From: Limnobaculum parvum
GTDB taxonomy: Bacteria > Pseudomonadota > Gammaproteobacteria > Enterobacterales > Enterobacteriaceae
Direction of reading: 5' to 3'
NCBI RefSeq assembly: GCF_003096015.2
Contig: NZ_CP029185.2
Span: 3,725,001 to 3,789,000 of the forward strand
DNA length: 64,000 bases
In this document: positions 8,862-18,000 of the stretch, piece after piece
Numbering within the stretch: the first letter of the stretch is position 1
Layout: each line of letters begins with the position of its first letter
The notes under the pieces: generated by a model
Seen by the model: the letters and a program-made list of their open reading frames with translations, nothing else
Told to the model about the DNA's origin: nothing
Databases searched by the model: none
Made by a program: the position numbers and the translations under genes

Positions 8862-9575
8862 TTACTTTTTCGCCAGCAGGCTTTCAACTTCATCACCGCT
8901 ACGGTGACGGAAATCCTGACCTTTCACGAAGTAGAAAATAAATTCACAAATGTTCTGACAGCGATCGCCAATACGCTCAATAGAACGCGCACAGGCCAGA
9001 GCAGTTAATACGCTGGGAATCGAGCGCGGGTCTTCCATCATATAGGTCATTAGTTGGCGGATAATTCCTTCATATTCCTGATCGACTTTCTTATCTTCCC
9101 GATAGATACGGACCGCTTCATCAATATCCATACGCGCAAAGGCATCAAGCACATCATGTAACATTTGAACCGTATGGCGACCTAACGATTCCAGATTCAC
9201 CAGCAGCGGCTTGTGCTGCTGAGAGAACTTTTCCAGCGCCATACGACAAATTTTATCCGCAACATCGCCAATACGCTCCAGTTCTGAAACCGTTTTGGTG
9301 ATGGCCATGACTAAACGCAGGTCGCTGGCGGTGGGTTGACGCTTGGCAATAATCCGCACGCAGGCTTCATCAATCGCCACTTCCATATTGTTAACTTTAC
9401 GATCGTCTTCAATCACCCGGCGGGCCAGCTCTTCATCTGCCTGGTGCATAGCATTGATGGCATCGGTTAACTGTTGTTCCACCAGACCGCCCATGACCAT
9501 GACCTGAGTACGTATATGTTCCAGTTCCGCATTAAACTGGCCGGAAATGTGTTTGCCTAAATTAAGGTTTTCCAT
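8862..9575 (-). CDS. phoU: Phosphate signalling regulator PhoU
   Basis: 237-aa cytoplasmic protein linking the PstSCAB importer to the PhoR sensor; it keeps the Pho regulon off when phosphate is plentiful. Two PhoU repeats are visible (residues about 20-110 and 120-215), each with the metal-binding type signature (ISELERIGDVADKI-like: here VSELERIGDVADKICRMA and ARSIERIGDRCQNICEF). The start at 9575 gives MENLNLGKHISGQFNAELE, matching the family N terminus; a longer in-frame extension overlapping pstB has no family counterpart. It is the last gene of pstSCAB-phoU, 16 nt after pstB. Confidence 0.96.
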   Translation of the reverse strand: MENLNLGKHISGQFNAELEHIRTQVMVMGGLVEQQLTDAINAMHQADEELARRVIEDDRKVNNMEVAIDEACVRIIAKRQPTASDLRLVMAITKTVSELERIGDVADKICRMALEKFSQQHKPLLVNLESLGRHTVQMLHDVLDAFARMDIDEAVRIYREDKKVDQEYEGIIRQLMTYMMEDPRSIPSVLTALACARSIERIGDRCQNICEFIFYFVKGQDFRHRSGDEVESLLAKK

Positions 9576-9591
9576 TGTGGGTTCCCCGTTA

Positions 9592-10374
9592 TCAACCATA
9601 GCGACCAGTAATGTAGTCTTCAGTTTGTTTCTTCTGCGGTGCGGTAAACAGCATATCGGTATCAGAGTACTCAATCAGCTCGCCCAAATACATAAATGCC
9701 GTATGGTCAGAACAACGAGCCGCCTGCTGCATATTATGGGTGACGATCACCACGGTATATTCAGATTTTAATTCGCTAATCAGCTCTTCTATACGACCGG
9801 TAGAAATCGGATCGAGCGCTGAACAAGGCTCATCCAGCAACAGTACTTCCGGGCGAATGGCAATGCCACGGGCAATACACAGACGCTGTTGCTGACCACC
9901 AGACAGGCTGTAGCCACTCTGATTCAGTTTATTTTTGGTTTCATCCCACAGCGCGGCTTTGGTTAATGCCCACTGCACTCGCTCATCCATCTCTGCACGG
10001 GGCAAGCGTTCAAACAGGCGTACGCCAAAGGCAATATTGTCATAAATCGACATCGGGAATGGCGTTGGCTTTTGGAACACCATGCCTACTTTTGCCCGTA
10101 GCAATGCGACGTCCTGATTATCTTCAAGGATATTTTGACCATCTAACAGAATTTGTCCGGTGGCATGCTGTTCCGGATAAAGCTGATACATTTTATTGAA
10201 TGTCCGCAGCAAAGTTGATTTACCACAGCCAGACGGTCCAATAAACGCCGTGACCTGATTTTTGGCGATATCCAAGGAGATATTCTTTAACGCATGGAAT
10301 TTGCCGTAATAAAAATTCAGATCCCGTACCTGAATCTTGCTGTCGGTTGAGTTGTCGTCACTCATCAGATTCAT
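9592..10374 (-). CDS. pstB: Phosphate ABC transporter ATP-binding protein PstB
   Basis: 260-aa ATPase of the high-affinity phosphate importer. Walker A GPSGCGKST, signature LSGGQQQRLCIARGIA, Walker B EVLLLDEPCSALDP and the H-loop VIVTHNMQQAARCSD are all intact. The ATG at 10374 has GAGAGAC upstream; an internal ATG three codons in is possible. The gene is 12 nt downstream of pstA and 16 nt upstream of phoU, all on the minus strand, as in E. coli. Confidence 0.96.
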   Translation of the reverse strand: MNLMSDDNSTDSKIQVRDLNFYYGKFHALKNISLDIAKNQVTAFIGPSGCGKSTLLRTFNKMYQLYPEQHATGQILLDGQNILEDNQDVALLRAKVGMVFQKPTPFPMSIYDNIAFGVRLFERLPRAEMDERVQWALTKAALWDETKNKLNQSGYSLSGGQQQRLCIARGIAIRPEVLLLDEPCSALDPISTGRIEELISELKSEYTVVIVTHNMQQAARCSDHTAFMYLGELIEYSDTDMLFTAPQKKQTEDYITGRYG

Positions 10375-10386
10375 TAAGTCGTCTCT

Positions 10387-11274
10387 CTAGTATTTTTTAC
10401 TGGCAAAAACTACACGCGCCAGAATATTTAATAACAATACACACAGGGTAATCAGCAATACACCAGCCCAAGCTAACTGTTGCCACTCAGCAAAAGGACT
10501 CATGGCAAATTTGAAAATGGTTACCGGCAAATTGGCAATCGGATGGCTCAGGTCAAGGCTCCAGAACTGATTGGACAGTGCAGTAAACAGCAAGGGTGCG
10601 GTTTCCCCGGCAATACGGGCAATGGCTAGCAGCACGCCTGTGACAATGCCGGAAAGAGAGGCTTTCAGCGTCAGAGAAAGAATAATCTTCCACTTAGGCG
10701 TACCCAGCGCGTAGGCCGCTTCCCGTAGGGTGTCCGGAACCAGTCGTAACATATTCTCAGTAGTACGAATGACGATAGGCACTTGTAATAACGCCAGTGC
10801 AATCACACCAGCCCAACCGGAAAAATGCTCCATTTGCATTACCACAATGGTGTAAACAAACAGACCAACCACAATGGACGGAGCCGACAGCAAAATATCG
10901 TTAATAAAACGCACCACTGAAGCAAATATCGACTTACGACCATATTCCGCCAGATAGATACCCGCCAAAATCCCCAACGGAGTACCGATCACCGTCGCCC
11001 ACAGAATCAGTAGGCCACTACCTGCAAGAGCATTGGCTAATCCACCGCCCGCGGTATTCGGCGGCGGCGTCATTTCGGTAAATAGCGCCATCGACATACC
11101 GTCGATGCCTTTGGTAATCGTCGAAAACAGAATCCAGATTAACCAAAACAAGCCAAAAGCCATCGCCATCATCGAAATCAACAGCGCGATACGGTTTTTT
11201 TGACGGCGCCACGACTGCATACGTCTGCGACTGGTATAAAAAGAGGCGATTTCAGATTTATTGGTCGTCGTCAT
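10387..11274 (-). CDS. pstA: Phosphate ABC transporter permease PstA
   Basis: 295-aa permease. Six hydrophobic segments follow a short basic N terminus (YTSRRRMQSWRRQKNRIALL). The coupling loop LREAAYALGTPKWKIILSLTLKAS (about residues 190-213) is typical. The start at 11274 is preferred over a GTG/ATG five codons upstream because GAGGGA lies eight bases before it and it follows the pstC stop by one base. PstA pairs with PstC in the inner membrane. Confidence 0.95.
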   Translation of the reverse strand: MTTTNKSEIASFYTSRRRMQSWRRQKNRIALLISMMAMAFGLFWLIWILFSTITKGIDGMSMALFTEMTPPPNTAGGGLANALAGSGLLILWATVIGTPLGILAGIYLAEYGRKSIFASVVRFINDILLSAPSIVVGLFVYTIVVMQMEHFSGWAGVIALALLQVPIVIRTTENMLRLVPDTLREAAYALGTPKWKIILSLTLKASLSGIVTGVLLAIARIAGETAPLLFTALSNQFWSLDLSHPIANLPVTIFKFAMSPFAEWQQLAWAGVLLITLCVLLLNILARVVFASKKY

Positions 11275-11275
11275 C

Positions 11276-12232
11276 TTAGCGTCCCTCATTTTTATTTAAT
11301 CTGAGAATCATTAATTTAGATAGGGACAGTACAATAAAGGTGATAACAAACAGGATTAACCCCAACTCCATCAACGCGGCGGTATGCAGCCCTGATTCAG
11401 CCTCAGCAAACTCATTCGCCAGCGCAGAAGTAATACTGTTACCCGGCATATACAGGGAGAAGCTATCCAATTGGTAAGTGTTGCCAATAATGAAGGTCAC
11501 CGCCATAGTTTCCCCTAAGGCGCGACCCAAACCCAGCATAATGCCGCCAATCACACCATTTTTGGTATAAGGCAGCACGATATTGCGGATCACTTCCCAA
11601 GTGGTACAACCGATGCCGTAAGCGGACTCTTTTAACAGCGTTGGCGTTTGTTCAAACACGTCACGCATTACCGCAGCGATATAAGGAATAATCATGATGG
11701 CCAGAATAATACCGGCGGCTAAAATACCGATACCAAATGCTGGGCCAGAAAACAGCGTGCTAATAATAGGAATGTTAGCCACCACATCCCCTACCGGCTG
11801 CTGAAAGTATTCGGCAAACAACGGAGCGAAAATAAACAGCCCCCACATGCCGTAAACAATGCTGGGTATAGCCGCCAATAGTTCAATGGCAATACCCAAT
11901 GGGCGTTTTAACCATTTAGGTGACAGTTCAGTCAGGAACAGCGCGATACCAAAACTTACCGGTACGGCAATAAGTAACGCAATGATGGACGTTACGATGG
12001 TGCCATAAATGGGAACCAGCGCCCCAAACTCATCGGCTGGCGCATCCCACTCTTTATGCCAGAGAAAGCTGATGCCAAACTTTTGAATGCTAGGCCATGA
12101 AGCAATCACCAGAGAGATGATTATGCCGCCCAATAATAAAAGCGTAATCAGCGCTGCCAGTTTAACCAGCGCGCCAAAAATAATATCACCCTTCTTTCCC
12201 GGCGCTTTCATTACCGGCTTATGTACCGCCAT
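11276..12232 (-). CDS. pstC: Phosphate ABC transporter permease PstC
   Basis: 318-aa permease partner of PstA, with six main transmembrane segments (first at about residues 22-48) and the coupling loop LLKESAYGIGCTTWEVIRNIVLP (about residues 205-227). The segment AIELLAAIPSIVYGMWG is characteristic of PstC. A GAAAGAGAG ribosome site precedes the ATG. The gene lies 62 nt after pstS, the normal operon position. Confidence 0.95.
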   Translation of the reverse strand: MAVHKPVMKAPGKKGDIIFGALVKLAALITLLLLGGIIISLVIASWPSIQKFGISFLWHKEWDAPADEFGALVPIYGTIVTSIIALLIAVPVSFGIALFLTELSPKWLKRPLGIAIELLAAIPSIVYGMWGLFIFAPLFAEYFQQPVGDVVANIPIISTLFSGPAFGIGILAAGIILAIMIIPYIAAVMRDVFEQTPTLLKESAYGIGCTTWEVIRNIVLPYTKNGVIGGIMLGLGRALGETMAVTFIIGNTYQLDSFSLYMPGNSITSALANEFAEAESGLHTAALMELGLILFVITFIVLSLSKLMILRLNKNEGR

Positions 12233-12294
12233 TAAGTCTCTCTTTCATATTTACGGCCCTCTTCCATCTATCGGAAGAGGGCGGTTAGGAATGA

Positions 12295-13335
12295 TTAATA
12301 GAGCGCTTTACCGCTGCTATCTTTAACCTGTGTTTTCCAGGCTGCACGAACTTGTTCAGTCACCGTGTCTGGCAGTACCGCATAATCAAGCTCTGTTGCC
12401 AGAGAGCCGCCTTTTTTGTAGCCCCAGTCAAAGAACTTCAGTACTTCTGCGCCACGTTTGGCATCTTTCTGAGTTTTGTGTACCAAAATAAACGTGGTTG
12501 AAGTAATCGGCCATACATCTTTGCCCTTCTGGAAGGTCAGATCCTGAGCAAAAGATTTAGACCAGTCGATACCTTTAGCCGCCGCACTGAACGATTGCTG
12601 AGTTGGGCTTACCGCTTCACCATCTGCTGATATTAGTTTGGTATAGGCCAGATTATTTTGCTTAGCGTAAGCATACTCAACATAACCAATAGAACCCGGC
12701 AAACGCTGAACAAAGGCTGCAATACCATCATTACCTTTACCACCTAAGCCCACCGGCCATTTAACGGTAGAACCAACCCCAACCTTCTCTTTCCAATCTG
12801 GATTCACTTTTGCCAAATAGCTGGTGAACACGAAAGAGGTTCCTGAACCATCGGCACGACGCACTACTGCGATATCCTGCTCTGGCAGTTTGACGCCAGG
12901 ATTCAGTTTAACAATCGCCGGATCGTTCCACTTTTTCACCGTACCCAGATAGATATCGCCCAAGGTTTTTCCATCTAGGGTTAATTCCCCTGATTTAATT
13001 CCCTGAACATTCACCGCCAATACCACACCGCCAATGACGGTTGGGAACTGGAATAGATCATCTTTAGCCAGCTTTTCCTCATCCAGAGGCGCATCTGACG
13101 CACCAAAATCTACCGTATTGGCATTAATTTGCTTAACGCCACCGGACGAACCAATCCCTTGATAGTTAATGTTATTACCGCTCTCTTTTTGATAGCTATC
13201 CGCCCATTTTGCATAGACGGGTGCAGGGAACGTAGCACCGGCACCGGTAATATTCTCTGCCGCAAATGCTGACAAAGTTGTCAGAGAAACAGCTGCTGCA
13301 ATACCATAAGCAATGGTTGTACGTGTCAGTTTCAT
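12295..13335 (-). CDS. pstS: Periplasmic phosphate-binding protein PstS
   Basis: 346-aa periplasmic protein that binds inorganic phosphate. Signal peptide MKLTRTTIAYGIAAAVSLTT ending at SAFA; mature start AENITGAGATFPAPVYAKWADSY. Phosphate-binding segments GAGATFPAP, GSSGGVKQI, GASDAPL and RADGSGTSFVFTSYL are present. Two adjacent ATGs exist; the second (13335) has better spacing to AGGAGG and gives the 346-aa length known from E. coli. It is the first gene of the pst operon, behind two Pho boxes. Confidence 0.96.
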   Translation of the reverse strand: MKLTRTTIAYGIAAAVSLTTLSAFAAENITGAGATFPAPVYAKWADSYQKESGNNINYQGIGSSGGVKQINANTVDFGASDAPLDEEKLAKDDLFQFPTVIGGVVLAVNVQGIKSGELTLDGKTLGDIYLGTVKKWNDPAIVKLNPGVKLPEQDIAVVRRADGSGTSFVFTSYLAKVNPDWKEKVGVGSTVKWPVGLGGKGNDGIAAFVQRLPGSIGYVEYAYAKQNNLAYTKLISADGEAVSPTQQSFSAAAKGIDWSKSFAQDLTFQKGKDVWPITSTTFILVHKTQKDAKRGAEVLKFFDWGYKKGGSLATELDYAVLPDTVTEQVRAAWKTQVKDSSGKALY

Positions 13336-13419
13336 CATTCCTCCTAAAGGAATTTATTGGCTCTGTATCGTTAAAAATCAGACTGGTGATGAGTACAAGC
13401 GCAAAGATAAGACCGTTTA

Positions 13420-13459
13420 GTGACAGTATAATGTCAACTAGGTTACAGTTTTATGACAG
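13420..13459 (-). promoter_or_regulatory. Tandem Pho boxes (PhoB sites) upstream of pstS
   Basis: On the minus strand, CTGTCATAAAACTGTAACC (13459-13441) fits the PhoB consensus of two CTGTCA-type direct repeats 11 bases apart. Three bases further down lies TTGACATTATACTGTCAC (13437-13420), a second box in the same register. The pair sits 85-125 nt before the pstS start, as in E. coli, and should give phosphate-starvation induction. Confidence 0.87.
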
Positions 13460-13730
13460 TGAGAAATTTTGATTTAACTAAGCCATGTTTTTATGAAATG
13501 TTACCCGAAGCGGTTGATAGCAATAATGACATTTTATTCCCTTCTTTTTTCACACTTCCCATTTCTATAAATTAATACTTTTTTCTTATTGAATTTTTAT
13601 TCATAAACAACACATGAGCTTAGGTTGTTTATTAAGCAATTTATCGTCTACCTTCCAACCCGTTAATAATACCAGTGCTACATTTAATTTACGTAGGTGA
13701 TTACTACGCATTTAACTACATATATAAGTA
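13460..13730. other. Intergenic region between pst operon and autotransporter
   Basis: AT-rich spacer of 271 nt between divergent transcription units. No reading frame or repeat is recognisable. It presumably holds the autotransporter promoter, but I cannot identify boxes with confidence. Confidence 0.4.
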
Positions 13731-16700
13731 ATGGCGGTGCATCCTATGTTGACTAAAAACACCTTTGAGAGAAAATTTACTTTATCAATATTATCAACGA
13801 TATTGATCTGTAGTTTTCCAAGTCTATTGAATCAGGCGAATGGCGCAACTATTCCACTGACTGACAACAACACATATTCACAAATTAAAGCTAATACCAA
13901 TGATATCGGTTCTGGAAATAATATTACGGTTAGTTCCAGCGTAGGAAGTTCAAATGACGGGGCGGTTTCGGCTCTGGACGGCGGGAACATCACTTTATCT
14001 AACAGTAATATCAGTAATGTGTGGAACAGCACCGCCGGATCCCGCGCGGTTAATGCACGTGGTACTAACAGCGTCGTTACACTCAATAACACCAATGCCC
14101 AGTTAAGCGCCACTCAGGCCAGCAACGGCGATGCCAGCTCGGTGGTTTCTGCCACCAGTAACGGTAACGTGTTTATTACTGGGGGGACTTTCGCAGCAGC
14201 CGGGGCTTATGTTCGTGGTCTTTCCGCTGCGGGTGATAATCCGGATAATGGCGGCGGTTATATCCGTGCCGAAAATGCCACGATCACCACACTGGGAAAT
14301 TTCGGCCTTGGCGTACAGGCTTACGGCTCTAACAACCCATTAATGCCGGTAACACAAGTAGATTTAATCGGTGGTTCTGTGACCACCAACTCCACCAACT
14401 ATGCGCCCGCACTGCAATCTGCTCGTATTGGTGCATTGATTACCACCCAAAATACTAACCTTACAGCTAATGGCGCTAATAACTTGGTGGTTGATGTTAA
14501 CCGGGGCGGCGGCGTCAATATTGCAGGGGGTAATATCGTTGCCAACGGTGCTACCAGCGCGGGTATTTCCGCTGATGGTAGTGGCAGCCACGCCGTCGTC
14601 AACGGCAGTAACATCATCATGAACGGAGAAAAATCAGTTGGTGTATCCGCCAGCAATGGAGGGATTGCGGATATCTCCAATAATTCTATTGCCCTTACCG
14701 ACATAGGCACCAACGGCATGGGCGCTTATGCTTCCGGTTCAGCTTCAGGTATTAATCTAATTAATACGGTAATTAATGTTAAAGGTGCAGGAACAAACGG
14801 TGGCAATGCACCCATTGGCGTAGGTTCTGAAAATGGAGGAACGGTGACCTTAACCGGCGGTAGCGTCACTATGGATGGCGCTAACCGGACTATTGCAGCC
14901 AGAGTAGTTAACAACGGTACCCTGACGGCCACCGGCACTCTTTTTGCCACCAAAGGCAATAACTCACATGCCGTGATGTCTTGGTTAAACGATCCTGTGG
15001 CCACAGGAATAATCACCTTAAATAATGCTACCATCACCACCGCAGGTACCAACGCCTATGGCCTTACCGCTAATAACAGTGCCAATGCCCAAATAACGGC
15101 TAACAATACCAATATCACCACCACCGGAGATATTGGTCGCGGTGTCTATGCCTGGAATGGCGGTGCCGTTACGCTTAACGGTGGCAATATTACCACCAGC
15201 GGTAGTCTGGCGTCCGGGTTACAGGCAGCTGGTACCAGCAGCTATTCGCCAAATGCTCAGGCGCAAATCAACGCAACCGGTATACAAGTCACCACATCGG
15301 GCTCTTTATCTGATGGTATCACCGCCGGATGGAGCGATGGCAGTATGGGATTGGTTAATGTTACTAACAGTCAGGTTAATACTTCCGGTGAATCCAGTGC
15401 CGGTGCGGCTGCCCGCTATGCCGGTACCATTAACCTATTCAATACCACCATCCAAGCCACCGGCGATCAATCCGCAGCCGTTTATGCTGAGGGGGGTGGT
15501 GTCGTATCGGTCAATAACTCCAGCCTTACTTCAACAAAATCTGATGGTGTTTCATTAAGCAACAGTGCAACCGTCACGCTAAATAATAGCCAAGTGATTG
15601 CCAATGGTGCTTCCATCAGTTCTGTTCTTAACCTCGCAGGCCAGACTCAAAATATTACCGTTGGTGCTGGCAGCCAGTTATTACAAAATAACGGTACGCT
15701 GTTGCAAGTTACCCGAACTGATGCGGGTATGGACGGCATCATCAACTTGACGCTGGCCCCAGGCTCTAAAGCCAGTGGCGATATCAGCGATTTGAATGGA
15801 CTTACCAACGACTTTACTCGTTCCGGAGGGGGAAAAACTAACTTTATCGTTCAGGATGGCGCCCGCTGGATAGGGATGGTTAGAGGCATCAACGATATTG
15901 TTGTTGGTGGTAACAGTCAGTTTGTTAACGATGGAAGTGCGCCGATTAATGGCAATATTAATAGCGGGCAAAACGCCTCACTGATATTTAATAACAACAC
16001 TTTTATCAACGGCGTTCTTCAACTCAACAGCGGTTCTAATGCTAGCTTTAATGGTAATTCAACCATCGTTCAAAACGTCATTGGTAATGGCTCAATTATC
16101 AGTTTCTTGCAAGACGCCATCTTGCAACACAACCTGATTGGTAGTAGTGCATCCCAACTGATTTTTAATGGTAATACCAATATCAGTAATGATGTAACCG
16201 GTAGCGGCAATTCAAACTTTACCTTCGCCGGAAATACTCAAATTGGCGGTAACCTAAGTGGTGATTTAACCAACTTCACTTTCAGTAAAACCGGAAATAC
16301 GCACATTGTCGGAAATATTGACTTAACCAACTCATCAACGATTCATGGGGGAACCCAGCAAAATCCTATCGTTATTGATGGAAATGCGCTGGTATCCAAT
16401 GGCTCAATACTGGGCGGTAACTTAGTGGTAAACGGCGCGCTGTCCGGATCGGGGGGTACTGTAGCGCCGGGGAACTCCGTCGGTACTCAAACTTACGCCA
16501 GCATGGCCCAATTTAGTGGTAATTATGCTGCGGAGGTCAATGCCGCCGGTCAATCAGATAATATTATTATTCAGGGCAATGCGGATTTGTCAGGTATCAA
16601 CCTGTCTGTTGCTCAGGAAAACGGTACCGGTGGATATCAACTCAACCACCTGTATACCATTTTGCAAACCACCAATGGTGGTGTAGTACAAAACACCTTT

Positions 16701-17888
16701 GCCAGTACGGCGCTTAACGCTAACTTGCAAAATACGCTGGTGAAACTGGATCCGGTCAGTTATGGCACTGACGCGGTACAGGTTAGTTTGTCTGTTGATG
16801 AACAAAAACTGGCGGCAAAACAAGGGGATTTAACCTCCAACCAGAAAAATACGCTATCTGGTATTGTCGGTGCTGCCGGACAAAACAGCGCGGTTGATGC
16901 AGCAATGCAATCAACCAACACTGCTAATGCACTGGATCAGCTTTCTGGTGAAATTCACGCCAGCCTGCGTTCATCACTGTTTGCCTCCAGCACCATGCTA
17001 ACGGATACGGTCATGAGCAGAGCCCGCCCGGAACACCGTGGATCTCAAGCCAGCAATCAGGTATGGGTACAAACGCTTGGGGGTAAATACAGTCTGGATG
17101 GAAATAGTAATGCCGCTAAGAGTACCAATAAAAATGGAGGGATCGCTGTAGGTGGCGCGCTTGCCCTTGATGGCGGCTGGCAACTTGGTCTGGCTCTGGC
17201 CTACAACAACGAAGATATTGATGTCGATGCGCGTTCATCCTCCGCCGATGTGGATACTACCACCATGATGGCTTATGCCAACAATAGCTGGGCCGCAGGA
17301 GCTGGTAATGTCAATCTGGTCATTGGCGGCGGATATAGCTGGCATAGCATTGATACCGAGCGTAACGTTAATTTAGTCAATCAAAAGCTAACCGCTTCGT
17401 ATGATGCAAATACCACTCAGGCCTTTGCGGATATTGGCTACGCCATTCCAGTCACGACCAACTTTACCGTTGAACCTTACACCGGTATGGCTTGGTATCG
17501 TCAAAGCACCGATGACTTTACCGAACACAATGGCAATGCTGCATTGAAAGGGCAAGGGGACGATCAGGATGTCACGCTGTATAATCTGGGGCTTCGTAAC
17601 CAGTTGAAGTTCTCTGTTGCTCATACACCCGCAGCGGTCAATATGTCTGCTGGCTGGCGCCATGCGGCAGGAGACGTAGATTCCGACGTTAAACTGGGCC
17701 TAGCTCAAAACGCGACCCCAACCTACACCGTAACCGGCGCACCGATAACCAAAGATGCAGCGGTGGTTTCCATTGGGATAGAGGCTCAGGTTTTAAATAA
17801 TGCGGTAGTCGGTACGGCGTATAATGGCCAGCTATCTGATGATAATTCAGATAATGCCGGTTCTCTCTATTTCAAATATACCTTCTAA
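13731..17888 (+). CDS. Type Va autotransporter with beta-helix passenger
   Basis: 1,385-aa self-secreting surface protein. Residues about 6-40 form a long signal sequence ending QANGA. The passenger (about 41-900) is rich in N, T, S and G with repeated beta-helix rungs such as GGNITTSGSLASGLQA, the pattern of AIDA/pertactin-like passengers. A segment around 880-1010 (GGTVAPGNSVGTQTYASMAQ) resembles the autochaperone/pertactin-type C-terminal passenger. The last ~280 residues (from NQVWVQTLGGKYSLDGN) form the autotransporter beta-barrel, ending LYFKYTF with the terminal aromatic needed for BamA insertion. No protease catalytic motif was seen, so adhesion or aggregation is more likely than proteolysis; this is inference. 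An alternative ATG at 13746 may be the real start. It separates pst from glmS, which are close neighbours in E. coli. Confidence 0.88.
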   Translation: MAVHPMLTKNTFERKFTLSILSTILICSFPSLLNQANGATIPLTDNNTYSQIKANTNDIGSGNNITVSSSVGSSNDGAVSALDGGNITLSNSNISNVWNSTAGSRAVNARGTNSVVTLNNTNAQLSATQASNGDASSVVSATSNGNVFITGGTFAAAGAYVRGLSAAGDNPDNGGGYIRAENATITTLGNFGLGVQAYGSNNPLMPVTQVDLIGGSVTTNSTNYAPALQSARIGALITTQNTNLTANGANNLVVDVNRGGGVNIAGGNIVANGATSAGISADGSGSHAVVNGSNIIMNGEKSVGVSASNGGIADISNNSIALTDIGTNGMGAYASGSASGINLINTVINVKGAGTNGGNAPIGVGSENGGTVTLTGGSVTMDGANRTIAARVVNNGTLTATGTLFATKGNNSHAVMSWLNDPVATGIITLNNATITTAGTNAYGLTANNSANAQITANNTNITTTGDIGRGVYAWNGGAVTLNGGNITTSGSLASGLQAAGTSSYSPNAQAQINATGIQVTTSGSLSDGITAGWSDGSMGLVNVTNSQVNTSGESSAGAAARYAGTINLFNTTIQATGDQSAAVYAEGGGVVSVNNSSLTSTKSDGVSLSNSATVTLNNSQVIANGASISSVLNLAGQTQNITVGAGSQLLQNNGTLLQVTRTDAGMDGIINLTLAPGSKASGDISDLNGLTNDFTRSGGGKTNFIVQDGARWIGMVRGINDIVVGGNSQFVNDGSAPINGNINSGQNASLIFNNNTFINGVLQLNSGSNASFNGNSTIVQNVIGNGSIISFLQDAILQHNLIGSSASQLIFNGNTNISNDVTGSGNSNFTFAGNTQIGGNLSGDLTNFTFSKTGNTHIVGNIDLTNSSTIHGGTQQNPIVIDGNALVSNGSILGGNLVVNGALSGSGGTVAPGNSVGTQTYASMAQFSGNYAAEVNAAGQSDNIIIQGNADLSGINLSVAQENGTGGYQLNHLYTILQTTNGGVVQNTFASTALNANLQNTLVKLDPVSYGTDAVQVSLSVDEQKLAAKQGDLTSNQKNTLSGIVGAAGQNSAVDAAMQSTNTANALDQLSGEIHASLRSSLFASSTMLTDTVMSRARPEHRGSQASNQVWVQTLGGKYSLDGNSNAAKSTNKNGGIAVGGALALDGGWQLGLALAYNNEDIDVDARSSSADVDTTTMMAYANNSWAAGAGNVNLVIGGGYSWHSIDTERNVNLVNQKLTASYDANTTQAFADIGYAIPVTTNFTVEPYTGMAWYRQSTDDFTEHNGNAALKGQGDDQDVTLYNLGLRNQLKFSVAHTPAAVNMSAGWRHAAGDVDSDVKLGLAQNATPTYTVTGAPITKDAAVVSIGIEAQVLNNAVVGTAYNGQLSDDNSDNAGSLYFKYTF

Positions 17889-17913
17889 TAAACGTTTAAA
17901 AAGTACCAGACAA

Positions 17914-17944
17914 AAGCCCCTAAACCTGACTGATTTAGGGGCTT
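17914..17944. terminator. Hairpin downstream of autotransporter
   Basis: Perfect 11-bp stem (AAGCCCCTAAA against TTTAGGGGCTT) with a nine-base loop, 26 nt after the autotransporter stop. Its arms supply short A and T runs, so it can act in either direction. Confidence 0.7.
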
Positions 17945-17960
17945 ATGGAAAGACAAAATA

Positions 17961-17996
17961 GAAAGGGGATATCGCATAAAACAGATATCCCCTTTC
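17961..17996. terminator. Terminator hairpin downstream of ascB
   Basis: Perfect 13-bp stem (GAAAGGGGATATC against GATATCCCCTTTC) with a ten-base loop, four bases past the ascB stop on the minus strand and followed there by TATTTT. With the preceding hairpin it separates two convergent units. Confidence 0.75.
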
Positions 17997-18000
17997 TTTA

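Noticed and set aside
14131..15558. Alternative-frame frames inside the autotransporter passenger
   Set aside because: They overlap a single intact 1,385-residue frame with signal peptide and barrel; they are by-products of repeats.
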